Shown: one piece after another, positions 34,440-41,879 of the stretch
Position numbering within the stretch: the first letter of the stretch is position 1
How the letters are laid out: each line of letters starts with the position of its first letter
NCBI GenBank assembly: GCA_030539215.1
Contig: JAUNSM010000004.1
Span: 1 to 41,879 of the forward strand
Reading direction: 5' to 3'
Length of the DNA stretch: 41,879 bases
Origin: Clostridia bacterium
GTDB lineage: Bacteria; Bacillota; Clostridia; TANB77; CAG-508
The notes under the pieces: generated by a model
Told to the model about the DNA's origin: nothing
The model's input: only the letters and a program-made list of their open reading frames with translations
Databases searched by the model: none
Translations under genes and position numbers: made by a program

Positions 34440-36233
34440 TTAGCTAAAAAATGTTTCAAATTCTTCTGCTGAAATTATTTCTTTTTCTAATAGTCTTTCT
34501 GCTACAGCTTGTAACTTGTCCATATTGCTAAGTATAATATCTTGTGCTTTTTTATATGCAATATCTATTAATCTTTTTACTTCTGCTCCAATTGCATCAT
34601 CAATGTTTTCGCCAAATACTTGTCTTTCATATGGGTCTTTTTGTTTTAAATGAATTGGTCCTATATCATCACTCATTCCATAAACAGTTACCATATCTTT
34701 AGCAATTTGAGTTGCTACTTCTATGTCATTACTTGCTCCTGTTGATATATCATTTAAAGCAATTTTTTCTGCTGCTCTTCCCCCAAGTAATGCTACTAAT
34801 TTTTCTTCCATTTCAGTTTTTGATATATAATATTTATCTTCATTTGTTTTATACATTGTATATCCGCCTGCTAATCCTCTTGGAATAATAGAAACTTCTT
34901 TTACATCAAATTGTGTTTCTAAAAATTTACTTACTATTGCATGCCCAGCTTCATGATATGCTGTTAATCTCTTATCTTTATCTGAAATTACTCTACTATG
35001 TTTTTCTAGTCCAACTGTTACTTTTTTAACTGCATCTTCTAAATCTTCCATTTGTATTTTTTTGTGTTTTTTTATTGTTGCAATAATTGCCGCTTCATTT
35101 AAAACATTTGCAAGTTCTGCTCCTGTAAAACCTGCTGTATCATTTGCAACATCTTTTAAGCTTATTTTTTCTGAAAGTTTTTTGTCTTTTGCATGTATTT
35201 TTAATATTTCTTCTCTACCTTTTGCATCTGGAGATGCTATAGTTACTTGTCTATCAAATCTACCTGGTCTTAAAAGTGCTTTGTCAAGCATTTCTGGTCT
35301 GTTTGTGGCTGCTAAAACTATTACTGTTTCATTTGTTTCAAATCCATCCATTTCAACCAATAATTGGTTTAATGTTTGATTGTTTTCGCTTTCTGCTCCT
35401 GATGCATTTGTTCTTCTAGCTCCTATTGCATCTATTTCATCTATAAATATTATACATGGAGCTATTTTTTTAGCTTTTTCAAATAATTTTCTTACTCTTG
35501 ATGCTCCAAGCCCTGCAAACATTTCTATAAACTCTGAACCACTCATTGATATAAATGGAACATTTGCCTCTCCTGCTATTGCTTTTGCAATTAAGGTTTT
35601 TCCTGTACCAGGTTTTCCACAAAGAAGTATTCCTTTTGGTATTTTTGCTCCCATCTCATGAAATTTTTTTGGCTCTTTTAAAAAGTCTACTATTTCTATT
35701 AACTCATTTTTTTCCTCATCAAGCCCAGCAACATCTTTAAATGTTGTATTAGTATTATCACTTTTGTCAGTATCATATACTTTTCCTTTATCACCCAAAC
35801 CTTGCATTTTAAAAATTAAAATAAATAATATTAATATCATTATTGTTGGGAAAAATGAAAATAATGTTTGTACTATTCTTACACCTATATTAGTTGGATT
35901 TTGAATTAACTCAATTTCATTTCCATTTTTTACTTGTTCTTGTATAAGTTCTATAAATGCTTGTGTGCTTGGCACTATAGCTTGTTTTTCTTTTTCTATG
36001 TTTTTTAATTTAACTTTTGTTGAAGTACTTCCAACTGTCATTTCTATTTTTTCTACTTCTTGATTATCTATTTTTTTTATTAATTCAGTATATGCTATTT
36101 CTAAATCTTCCTCTTTATTTTTATTTTTCTTATTGAAAAATATTATTCCTATAGTAATTATAATACATATAATTGCTACTATTATTAGTATTGTATAATA
36201 TATTTTATCTTTATTTTTTGGATTATCTTTCAT
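34440..36233 (-). CDS. ftsH: ATP-dependent zinc metalloprotease FtsH
   Basis: 597-residue membrane-bound AAA+ protease. Two membrane helices (about 12-33 and 121-142) flank a small external domain. The AAA domain has Walker A GKPGTGKT at 206-213, Walker B FIDEIDAIG and the second region of homology NRPEMLDKALLRPGRFDR. The protease domain carries the zinc-binding HEAGH at 427-431. It ends EEFETFFS, slightly short but complete. It degrades membrane and short-lived cytoplasmic proteins. Frame intact. Confidence 0.96.
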   Translation of the reverse strand: MKDNPKNKDKIYYTILIIVAIICIIITIGIIFFNKKNKNKEEDLEIAYTELIKKIDNQEVEKIEMTVGSTSTKVKLKNIEKEKQAIVPSTQAFIELIQEQVKNGNEIELIQNPTNIGVRIVQTLFSFFPTIMILILFILIFKMQGLGDKGKVYDTDKSDNTNTTFKDVAGLDEEKNELIEIVDFLKEPKKFHEMGAKIPKGILLCGKPGTGKTLIAKAIAGEANVPFISMSGSEFIEMFAGLGASRVRKLFEKAKKIAPCIIFIDEIDAIGARRTNASGAESENNQTLNQLLVEMDGFETNETVIVLAATNRPEMLDKALLRPGRFDRQVTIASPDAKGREEILKIHAKDKKLSEKISLKDVANDTAGFTGAELANVLNEAAIIATIKKHKKIQMEDLEDAVKKVTVGLEKHSRVISDKDKRLTAYHEAGHAIVSKFLETQFDVKEVSIIPRGLAGGYTMYKTNEDKYYISKTEMEEKLVALLGGRAAEKIALNDISTGASNDIEVATQIAKDMVTVYGMSDDIGPIHLKQKDPYERQVFGENIDDAIGAEVKRLIDIAYKKAQDIILSNMDKLQAVAERLLEKEIISAEEFETFFS

Positions 36234-36287
36234 TTTACTATCTCCTTCTATTATGCATGATTCCCTTCTGGGGTTTCTTTTTTATTA

Positions 36288-37232
36288 TTATTTTCTTTTT
36301 GTTCTTTTTTGTTTCTCTTTTTTATCTTCTTGTTTCTCTTGTTTGTTTTCTTCTTTTACTTTTTCTTGCTCTTTTACTATTTTGGATACTTCAATTTGTT
36401 GTTTTGTTAAATCTGATTTTATTGTTAACATTGCAGTAATAATGTAAATATATGCGATTAGATTATATGCAATTTCAAAGTATTTAATATTAAATCCTGT
36501 AAATAAATTTACAAATATATATATTACGTACAATATTACTGAAAGTGTAAGTGCATATACACTCATATTAAATATCGATTTATATTTGAATTTTACTCTT
36601 ATTATTTTACTTAATAAATATCCCACTGCCGAAAGTAATAATATGTCTAATAAAATTTGTATTAAGTATATCACATATAAGTATATTAGGGATATTATTA
36701 CAAATAGTGCATATATTTTTGTCGTATTATTTCCTGTTGCAAAATTTATAATTGATTCTTTGTTAATATTATTAAGATTATATTTATTACTTAATTGTTC
36801 ATATGTTATTGTACTTTCAATATTTTTGGCATCTCTTATTATTATTCTATTGTTTAATAAAGCTATTACTCTTTGATAATTAAAAGCTTCATTTATATTG
36901 CTTAATTCTTCTGCTTCATCATTAATTACAATTCCAAAATATCCATTTTTATCACCTTTTACAAATTGCTTGTTTTCTTCTTCTATTATTAAAGTATTGT
37001 TTTCTATTTTAAAATTTGGACATTCTGTATCAAAAATTTGTATTGCCATTTGTGTTTGCTCTATAAGTTTATAAGTTAATGCTATTGCTATTATTACAGC
37101 AAATATTATCATTAATTTTAATATATATTTTATTGTAATTGATAATTTTTCATCAGCAAAAGTTTTATAATGGTCAAAATTTACAACTGCGTCCTTTATT
37201 CTAATAAAAAATGATGTTTTCTTCTTTTTCAT
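36288..37232 (-). CDS. DUF1189-like membrane protein
   Basis: 314-residue membrane protein resembling the DUF1189 family of Bacillota. One N-terminal helix (about 34-55) precedes an external domain (NNTLIIEEENKQFV, NEAFNYQRVIALLNNRIII), then a cluster of four or five helices from about 170 to 275 and a lysine/glutamate-rich cytoplasmic tail from about 280. Function unknown; related proteins have been linked to cell-envelope functions. It starts 2 bases after the restored end of alr and is upstream of ftsH, so it is part of the same transcript. Confidence 0.6.
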   Translation of the reverse strand: MKKKKTSFFIRIKDAVVNFDHYKTFADEKLSITIKYILKLMIIFAVIIAIALTYKLIEQTQMAIQIFDTECPNFKIENNTLIIEEENKQFVKGDKNGYFGIVINDEAEELSNINEAFNYQRVIALLNNRIIIRDAKNIESTITYEQLSNKYNLNNINKESIINFATGNNTTKIYALFVIISLIYLYVIYLIQILLDILLLSAVGYLLSKIIRVKFKYKSIFNMSVYALTLSVILYVIYIFVNLFTGFNIKYFEIAYNLIAYIYIITAMLTIKSDLTKQQIEVSKIVKEQEKVKEENKQEKQEDKKEKQKRTKRK

Positions 37233-37234
37233 TT

Positions 37235-38357
37235 TTAAATATACTCCCTTCTAATTTTACTATCTACATGTAAAGGATTTATGTCTAAATAAACATAATC
37301 ATTTATTTTTATATCACTATTTGTTATATCTATTGCCATATGATACATTCCAACTTTACCTATTATATTATATTTTTTACCATTAATAGTAACTCTTAAG
37401 CTGTTTCTCTTTAAAAAACTTTTTGTTGTATGTGATAATGCTCTTAATTTATCTACAAATCTAAACATATCTGTTTTTAAAGTAATATTGTATCCATCCA
37501 TATATCCGTACTTGAATAATCGCAATTTTTGTTTCTCTTTTTGTTTTATAGCTATTTAGATATCCAATATTATATCCTTTTGGCACTACTTTTATTTCAG
37601 TTATAGTAGTTTTTAATTGACCTATTTTTTTTAATCCTATATTATTTTCGCAATCTACTCTACCTAAAAATGCTGACCCTATTCTTGCTGCATTTAAATG
37701 CATTTGAGGATAATTTAAAAATGCTGGAGAATTGCATATATGAAATGTTTTTATATTTATATCATTTAACTTTAAAGCCTCTATTACCTCTATAAATCTA
37801 TTAAATTGTTCTATTGTCCATTTGTCATTTTTATAATATGCTAAAGAAAAATGTGAATATATACCTTCTATTTTAATATCCAAAAGCTCTTTTATTGTGT
37901 TTACTATGGTTTTTATATCATTATATAAAAAACCATATCTTCCAAAGCCTGTATCTATTTTTATATGTGCTCTTATTTGTTTTTTTGTTTCTTTACTTAT
38001 CTTTTTTACTATTTCTGCACATTGTGTTGATCCAATGGTTATAATTATATCGTTTTCTACAAGTTTTTTCAAATCTTCTGTTAAACTTGTAGATGACATC
38101 ATAAGTATATCTTCTGTTATTCCTGACTTTCTAAGGCTCAAAGCTTCCTCCACTGTTGCCACTGCTAAAATAGAAATTCCATTATCAATTAAAATTTTTG
38201 AATATTCTATTAACCCAAGCCCATATCCATTTCCTTTAACTACACCTATTAACTTATATTTTTGCCCATTATCATCGAGAATATCTGTTTTTGCAAACTT
38301 TTTTATTGCTTCAATATTATGTCTTAAGTCACTTTTATTAATAACTAAAGATTTCAT
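37235..38357 (-). CDS. alr: Alanine racemase, +1 shift at CGG
   Basis: PLP-dependent racemase giving D-alanine for peptidoglycan, 373 residues after skipping one base. The first part shows the PLP-lysine segment GVVKGNGYGLG (K at about 39), IKIDTGFGRYGF and FHICNSPAFLN. Codon 284 is CGG (shift base 37508) after GTA, and zero frame adds 15 residues and stops. Skipping the C continues IQVGYMDGYNITLK, the hallmark IGYADG-type motif, the KVGMYHMAIDI motif and a full C-terminal beta-domain with catalytic-tyrosine-side residues. The restored end lies 2 bases before the DUF1189-like gene, and the start is 3 bases after the FemX-like gene. Confidence 0.93.
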
Positions 38358-38360
38358 TTA

Positions 38361-39416
38361 TTATTCCCCTTTTAATTTTCTTATTATCCCTCTTGTTTTT
38401 TTAAACACTTTTTCAGATATTTTATATAGTTTATATGTTAATGGTTTAAAATTAAGATATATCTCTCCAATAAATTCAGTAAATTCAGCATTAAAACCTT
38501 TTTTAAATCTATATAAACCATATTGAGGGTGTGACTCATCTAATACCCCTGATACTCCTCTAAAATCATATATATCTTTACCTTTACTAATTGCATATTT
38601 TATTCCTTCCCATTGCAAAAGATAATTTGGCATTAAATTTCTATGTTCATTACTACTTGCTCCATATAAATACCATACTTTATTTCCATAATCTATATTA
38701 AATATTCCTGATATTGGCTTATTTTCATAATATGCCACTAATAATTTTGCATGTTCTCCTAGTTCGTCATACATTTTTTCAAAATACTTAAGTGGTCTAA
38801 TTATAAAATCATCTCTTTTTCCTGTTACTTTCATTATTTCATGAAAATCCTTTAAATCTTCTCTTTCTCCTTGTTTTACAACAACACCTTTTTTGCTAGC
38901 TAGTCTAATATTATATCTTGTTTTTTGATGAAATTCTTTAAATATCTCATCCTCTGTTTTATCTTTTATATTTAATCTAAATACATATCTCGGCTGTATT
39001 TCTTCACTAAAATTTTTAGCATCATCTTTTATTCCATATCCTAATTTTGTAACAATTTCTCTAAATTCTTCATCATTACTTTTTATATCTGGCTCAATTT
39101 TTAATACAAATGCATTATATTTTTTTGCAAGTTCTTGTAACCCTTCTGTTAACTGTTTTAATACTTTTTCATCATGAATATTACATACTGGTCCTCTTGA
39201 AGAATACATTATATTTCCAAAAATAGGTATTTTTCTGATTAATACACTAATCGAGCCTATTATATTTTCATTTTCATCTTCTGCTAAAACAATTTCATTT
39301 TTCCAATTTTCAGATTTAACTTTTCCCCATTCTATTGATTGTTGAAAATTGCATCTATTATGATTATTTAAAAATTCATTATATTTTTCTAAATTGCTTT
39401 TATCTACTAATTTCAT
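38361..39416 (-). CDS. FemX/FemA-family peptidoglycan bridge aminoacyltransferase
   Basis: 351-residue ligase that adds amino acids from aminoacyl-tRNA to the peptidoglycan precursor side chain. It has two GNAT-like halves. Visible features are FQQSIEWGKVKS near the start, SSRGPVCNIHDE, EEIQPRYVFRLNIKDKTEDEIFKEFHQKTRYNIRLASKKGV, and the C-terminal GIKYAISKGKDIYDFRGVSG and GLYRFKKGFNAEFTEFIGE segments. It has its own promoter (39442-39470) and GGAGGAA site and heads a transcript that runs through alr and on to murB, all peptidoglycan genes except ftsH. The amino acid added cannot be predicted. Confidence 0.88.
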   Translation of the reverse strand: MKLVDKSNLEKYNEFLNNHNRCNFQQSIEWGKVKSENWKNEIVLAEDENENIIGSISVLIRKIPIFGNIMYSSRGPVCNIHDEKVLKQLTEGLQELAKKYNAFVLKIEPDIKSNDEEFREIVTKLGYGIKDDAKNFSEEIQPRYVFRLNIKDKTEDEIFKEFHQKTRYNIRLASKKGVVVKQGEREDLKDFHEIMKVTGKRDDFIIRPLKYFEKMYDELGEHAKLLVAYYENKPISGIFNIDYGNKVWYLYGASSNEHRNLMPNYLLQWEGIKYAISKGKDIYDFRGVSGVLDESHPQYGLYRFKKGFNAEFTEFIGEIYLNFKPLTYKLYKISEKVFKKTRGIIRKLKGE

Positions 39417-39441
39417 TCTCTTCCTCCAACATAACTATTAT

Positions 39442-39470
39442 ATTTTATACTAGTTTGTCCTTTTTTACAA
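39442..39470 (-). promoter_or_regulatory. Sigma-A-type promoter of the femX-alr operon
   Basis: Minus-strand TTGTAA (39465-39470), 17-base spacer, TAAAAT (39442-39447), about 25 bases upstream of the start codon of the FemX-like gene. Confidence 0.7.
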
Positions 39471-39512
39471 TAGATATAGTCATAAAAAATTGGGAAGTAG
39501 AAAAATCGAAAA

Positions 39513-39566
39513 AAGCTGTATGTTTTTAAGCCTAAAAATATACAGTCTTTCTCTAAAATTAGAAAA
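39513..39566. repeat. Hairpin with 27-base dispersed repeat
   Basis: Bases 39540-39566 are the inverted copy of 17254-17280. With the bases down to about 39513 they form an imperfect stem (AAAG-CTGTAT ... ATACAG-CTTT) with a T-rich 3' end on the minus strand, so it may act as a terminator. Confidence 0.6.
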
Positions 39567-39582
39567 TTACTATTTATTTAAT

Positions 39583-39619
39583 AAAAAAACGAACGCCCTG
39601 AAAATTTCCAGGGTGTTCG
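39583..39619 (-). terminator. Terminator after the cysteine-rich small gene
   Basis: 11-base arms CGAACGCCCTG (39590-39600) and CAGGGTGTTCG (39609-39619), one G-U pair, followed by a run of seven T on the minus strand. Confidence 0.85.
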
Positions 39620-39624
39620 TGTAG

Positions 39625-39816
39625 CTATTTTTTTGGCACTTTTTTTAAGGAAACATATCCTTCACATTTTGTTTGATGTCTACAAGTTGTTTCACTCAAA
39701 GGTCGCGTGCAAGTACAGAAAGGTTCTCCATCTAGCTGATACCGAACCTTTCTGTCATCTTGTTGCAATTTATGATATTTACCACAAACTTCACATCTTC
39801 CTTCATATACTACCAT
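39625..39816 (-). CDS. Small cysteine-rich, zinc-ribbon-like protein
   Basis: 63-residue protein with seven cysteines in pairs (CEVC, CTC, and C-x4-C with a histidine) that suggest zinc binding. The ATG has AGGAGAG upstream and there is a terminator directly after the stop. I do not recognise the family. Its codon use is richer in G/C endings (ACG, CGA, TTC, TGC, TCC, CAG, GTG) than its neighbours, which suggests recent transfer. It holds the only in-frame CGG (39742-39744, codon 25) in the window that does not sit at a frame break; skipping that C would end the protein three codons later. An 11-base inverted repeat (39716-39726 / 39744-39754) lies within the gene. Confidence 0.6.
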   Translation of the reverse strand: MVVYEGRCEVCGKYHKLQQDDRKVRYQLDGEPFCTCTRPLSETTCRHQTKCEGYVSLKKVPKK

Positions 39817-39856
39817 AAAAAATCTCTCCTTTTAAAATATTTGGTATACATAATAT

Positions 39857-39862
39857 ATTATA
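39857..39862 (-). promoter_or_regulatory. Possible extended -10 promoter of the cysteine-rich gene
   Basis: Minus-strand TATAAT preceded by TGC, an extended -10 arrangement, about 40 bases upstream of the start codon. No convincing -35 box. Confidence 0.4.
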
Positions 39863-39903
39863 GCATAGTTTTATAAAAAAGGAAAGTGTGATTTTCTGGA
39901 GCA

Positions 39904-40386
39904 CTACAAATCTAATTCTAGTTTTATTCCTCTTGAGTTATATTTTGTATATTCTATCTTGCTCATATCAAATAGTTTTTTTGATATTTTTACTTCGTCT
40001 GTGTCTTTGTATTTATCACTCATATATATAACTTCTTTTATTCCTGATTGTATTATTGCTTTAGCACATTCGTTACATGGAAATAATGCTACATATATTT
40101 TACTTCCTTTTAATGTTGCTCCTGTATAATTTAAAATGGCATTTAATTCAGCATGACATACATATGGATATTTAGTGTCTTTAAATTCTCCTTCTCTTTC
40201 CCATGATATTTCATCATCAGAACATCCTGTCGGAAATCCATTATATCCTATAGATAATATTTTATTGTCTTGGCTTACAATACAAGCTCCTACTTGAGAA
40301 TTTGGATCTTTACTTCTTTCTGCTGATAAAAGCGCTATTCCCATAAAATATTCATCCCAATTTATATAATTAGTTCTTTTTGGCAT
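39904..40386 (-). CDS. comEB: dCMP deaminase (ComEB-like)
   Basis: 160-residue deoxycytidylate deaminase converting dCMP to dUMP for thymidylate synthesis. It shows the zinc-dependent cytidine deaminase signatures: HAE in YVCHAELNAILNY (catalytic Glu) and PCNECAKAII supplying the two zinc cysteines. The N-terminal SKDPNSQVGACIV and GYNGFPTGCSDDE segments are typical. The ATG at 40386 follows GGAG. It lies 21 bases past the penicillin-binding protein gene, so the two may be co-transcribed. Confidence 0.93.
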   Translation of the reverse strand: MPKRTNYINWDEYFMGIALLSAERSKDPNSQVGACIVSQDNKILSIGYNGFPTGCSDDEISWEREGEFKDTKYPYVCHAELNAILNYTGATLKGSKIYVALFPCNECAKAIIQSGIKEVIYMSDKYKDTDEVKISKKLFDMSKIEYTKYNSRGIKLELDL

Positions 40387-40407
40387 GTTTATGCTCCTTT
40401 ATTTTTT

Positions 40408-41879
40408 CTATTCTTCTACTACAACCGTTCTTTCAGCTGTTATTTCTTTCCCAGTAGAATTTCTAACAGTATATTTTATTGTATATGTTCCAGCAATAGC
40501 TGTATTTACATTATTATTTATAATTATTCTATCTGTTAAATTTCCATCTTTACTATCTGTAGCTGTTGCTCCTGGATCTGTAAAAACTTCTCCAACTTTT
40601 ATTTTCATTTTTTTGCTTCCATTTAATGTAATTTTTGGTATGCTTGCTGTTATTTCTTCTGCTTTTACTGTTACTTTCCTTTCTGTCGTTGCAGAGTTCC
40701 CTGCTGAATCTTCTACTGTATATGTTATTGTATATGTTCCCTCTTTTTTAGAATCTACTTGACCTGTTGTTTTTATTTTACTTGTTATATCTCCATCTCT
40801 ATCATCTGTTGCAGTTGCCCCCGCATCTGCATATGTTTCATTTATTTTTATTGTTATATTATTAGCTCCATTTAGCTTTATTTCTGGTTTAGTTGTATCT
40901 GCAACTTGTGTATGTGCTGTACAAGTATCTTTTATTGTAAGCATATATTTGGCATCTACAGCTCTTTTCCATGCTGTATTTGTTTCATAGTCTGGCCTTG
41001 TTATAAAAACTTTTTCTTCTTTATCTGTACAAAACTCATTTGCAAGTAATCCTGTCTGTCTACATATCGCTACTTTAACATGACATTCACAATATTTAGT
41101 AGGAACAGTACCTTTTACAAAATATTCTGTATATGCTCTATTTCCTCTTGGGTCATTTTTGCATGCTTCTGTAACTAAAAATCCCGAATCTTTACATACA
41201 GCTACTGCAACGACTTCATCTGGTTTAGTTTGTGCAAAAGTTTTTCCTTCTAATCCTTTGTGTGCCTGTTCTAATATTGAATCAAAAATTAATCCTGAAG
41301 GATTTGTTGACCATCCTTTTACAGTTCTATTTTCATCATATCCATACCAAACTGCCGCAGAATAGTATGGTGTAAATCCACACATCCATCTATCAAAATC
41401 ATCATTTGTTGTTCCTGTTTTTGCTGCTACACTTATTCCTGAAATTCCACAATAATTAGCTGTACCTGTTTTTACAGGTTGCGTTAATACTTCTTTAACA
41501 ACATATGCAGCTGCTTTAGACATTACAGTTCTTGACTCTTGATGTGGTTCTAATACAGTATTTCCATTGCTATCCACTACTTTTGTATAAAAGGTTGGTT
41601 CAATATATACACCATCATTGGCAATTGCTCCATATGCTGCTGCCATTTTTAATGTGTTAGTTCCTTTTGTTAGTCCTCCTAATGCTAAACCTAAATTATT
41701 ATCTTCTTCTACTAAATTATCTATTCCTACATTTTTTAAAAACTCTATTGAATTTTCTGTACCTAGTTGTTGCATTGCTTTTACCATTGGTATGTTTTGT
41801 GAACTCTCAATTGCATATCTTACTGTAATTAATCCTCTATAATTACTATAGTTTTTAAATATACTATATGGTACATCAT
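40408..41879 (-). CDS. Penicillin-binding protein 1A-type, C-terminal part (runs off window)
   Basis: C-terminal 490 residues of a class A penicillin-binding protein, cut by the right edge of the window: the frame is open to base 41877 and begins DVPYSIFKNYSNYRG. It contains the transpeptidase SxN region (ESSQNIPMVKAM) and the KTGTT motif in AAKTGTTNDDFDRWMCGFTP; the active-site serine and the glycosyltransferase domain lie outside. After the transpeptidase domain is a cysteine-containing segment, then two immunoglobulin-like domains of the DUF5011/HYR-like type (residues ending TVKAEE and TVVVEE). It cross-links peptidoglycan at the cell surface. Confidence 0.9.
   Translation of the reverse strand, partial: DVPYSIFKNYSNYRGLITVRYAIESSQNIPMVKAMQQLGTENSIEFLKNVGIDNLVEEDNNLGLALGGLTKGTNTLKMAAAYGAIANDGVYIEPTFYTKVVDSNGNTVLEPHQESRTVMSKAAAYVVKEVLTQPVKTGTANYCGISGISVAAKTGTTNDDFDRWMCGFTPYYSAAVWYGYDENRTVKGWSTNPSGLIFDSILEQAHKGLEGKTFAQTKPDEVVAVAVCKDSGFLVTEACKNDPRGNRAYTEYFVKGTVPTKYCECHVKVAICRQTGLLANEFCTDKEEKVFITRPDYETNTAWKRAVDAKYMLTIKDTCTAHTQVADTTKPEIKLNGANNITIKINETYADAGATATDDRDGDITSKIKTTGQVDSKKEGTYTITYTVEDSAGNSATTERKVTVKAEEITASIPKITLNGSKKMKIKVGEVFTDPGATATDSKDGNLTDRIIINNNVNTAIAGTYTIKYTVRNSTGKEITAERTVVVEE

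Noticed and set aside
8924-37508. Ordinary homopolymer sequencing errors
   Set aside because: The extra C is a single base after A or T at six of the seven sites and is not in a run, and the sites lie on both strands. A context-specific basecalling artefact at CGG cannot be excluded from sequence alone and is listed as a refutation test.
8924-37508. Simple reassignment of CGG to another amino acid
   Set aside because: Reassignment keeps the frame. Here the frame must change by +1 at each site to recover the protein.
37235-37525. Separate small gene downstream of alr
   Set aside because: Its sequence is the C-terminal domain of alanine racemase in the +1 frame, and there is no ribosome site of its own before the first methionine.
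8831-38357. Seven independent pseudogenes
   Set aside because: All seven have exactly one lesion, the same lesion, at the same kind of codon, and the sequence after it is fully conserved in the new frame. Several are essential. Random decay would give varied indels and stops.

Overview
This window reads as a chromosome segment from a very AT-rich, Gram-positive, spore-forming Clostridia-type Bacillota, probably an uncultured host-associated lineage. The evidence is the strong GGAGG ribosome sites, the TTGACA/TATAAT promoters with 17-base spacers, the A/T-ending codons, and the gene content (SpoVT, sortase, YvcK, FtsH, a FemA/B-type ligase, EpsG/EpsC-type capsule genes). I cannot name the genus. 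Almost everything is on the minus strand; spoVT is the one clear plus-strand gene.

Layout. Positions 100-11234 are an 11-gene exopolysaccharide operon, transcribed leftward from a promoter at 11282-11310: nucleotide-sugar dehydratase, VanZ, initiating sugar transferase, three glycosyltransferases, an HprK-like kinase, two hexapeptide acyltransferases, an EpsG-type polymerase and a Wzx flippase. Positions 11463-16745 hold glycogen phosphorylase, a PAP2-like membrane protein, a pyridoxal-type kinase, thioredoxin and thioredoxin reductase. Next come tRNA-Gln and tRNA-His, sortase, a HIT protein, a short AlaRS, spoVT, a rhodanese, secF-secD and an HD hydrolase. Positions 24153-25178 are a gene-free 1-kb patch of mobile-element debris and repeats between two copies of a 51-bp direct repeat. 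Positions 25179-41879 carry a membrane protein, an archaeal-type ValRS, holA, ruvC, a glycogen debranching enzyme, yvcK, murB, ftsH, a DUF1189-like protein, alr, a FemX-like ligase, a small cysteine-rich protein, dCMP deaminase and the C-terminal part of a penicillin-binding protein.

Main observation. Seven of 39 protein genes (VanZ, the EpsC-like dehydratase, trxB, spoVT, the rhodanese, murB, alr) are broken in the conventional reading, and all seven break in the same way. At an in-frame CGG triplet, skipping the C and continuing with GGA or GGT (Gly) restores a full-length, family-typical protein whose end fits the neighbouring gene. I scanned the coding strands by hand for CGG. About thirty CGG triplets lie out of frame in intact genes, and none is in frame except one in a small, foreign-looking ORF (39625-39816). 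This suggests that CGG has lost its arginine meaning here and is a +1 recoding signal, decoded as CGGN = Gly or skipped. The affected genes include essential cell-wall enzymes, so pseudogene decay is unlikely. Sequencing or assembly artefact is the main alternative and can be tested directly.

Restored coordinates are given for these seven genes, with the shift base stated for each. Positions 1-99 show no gene I can support.
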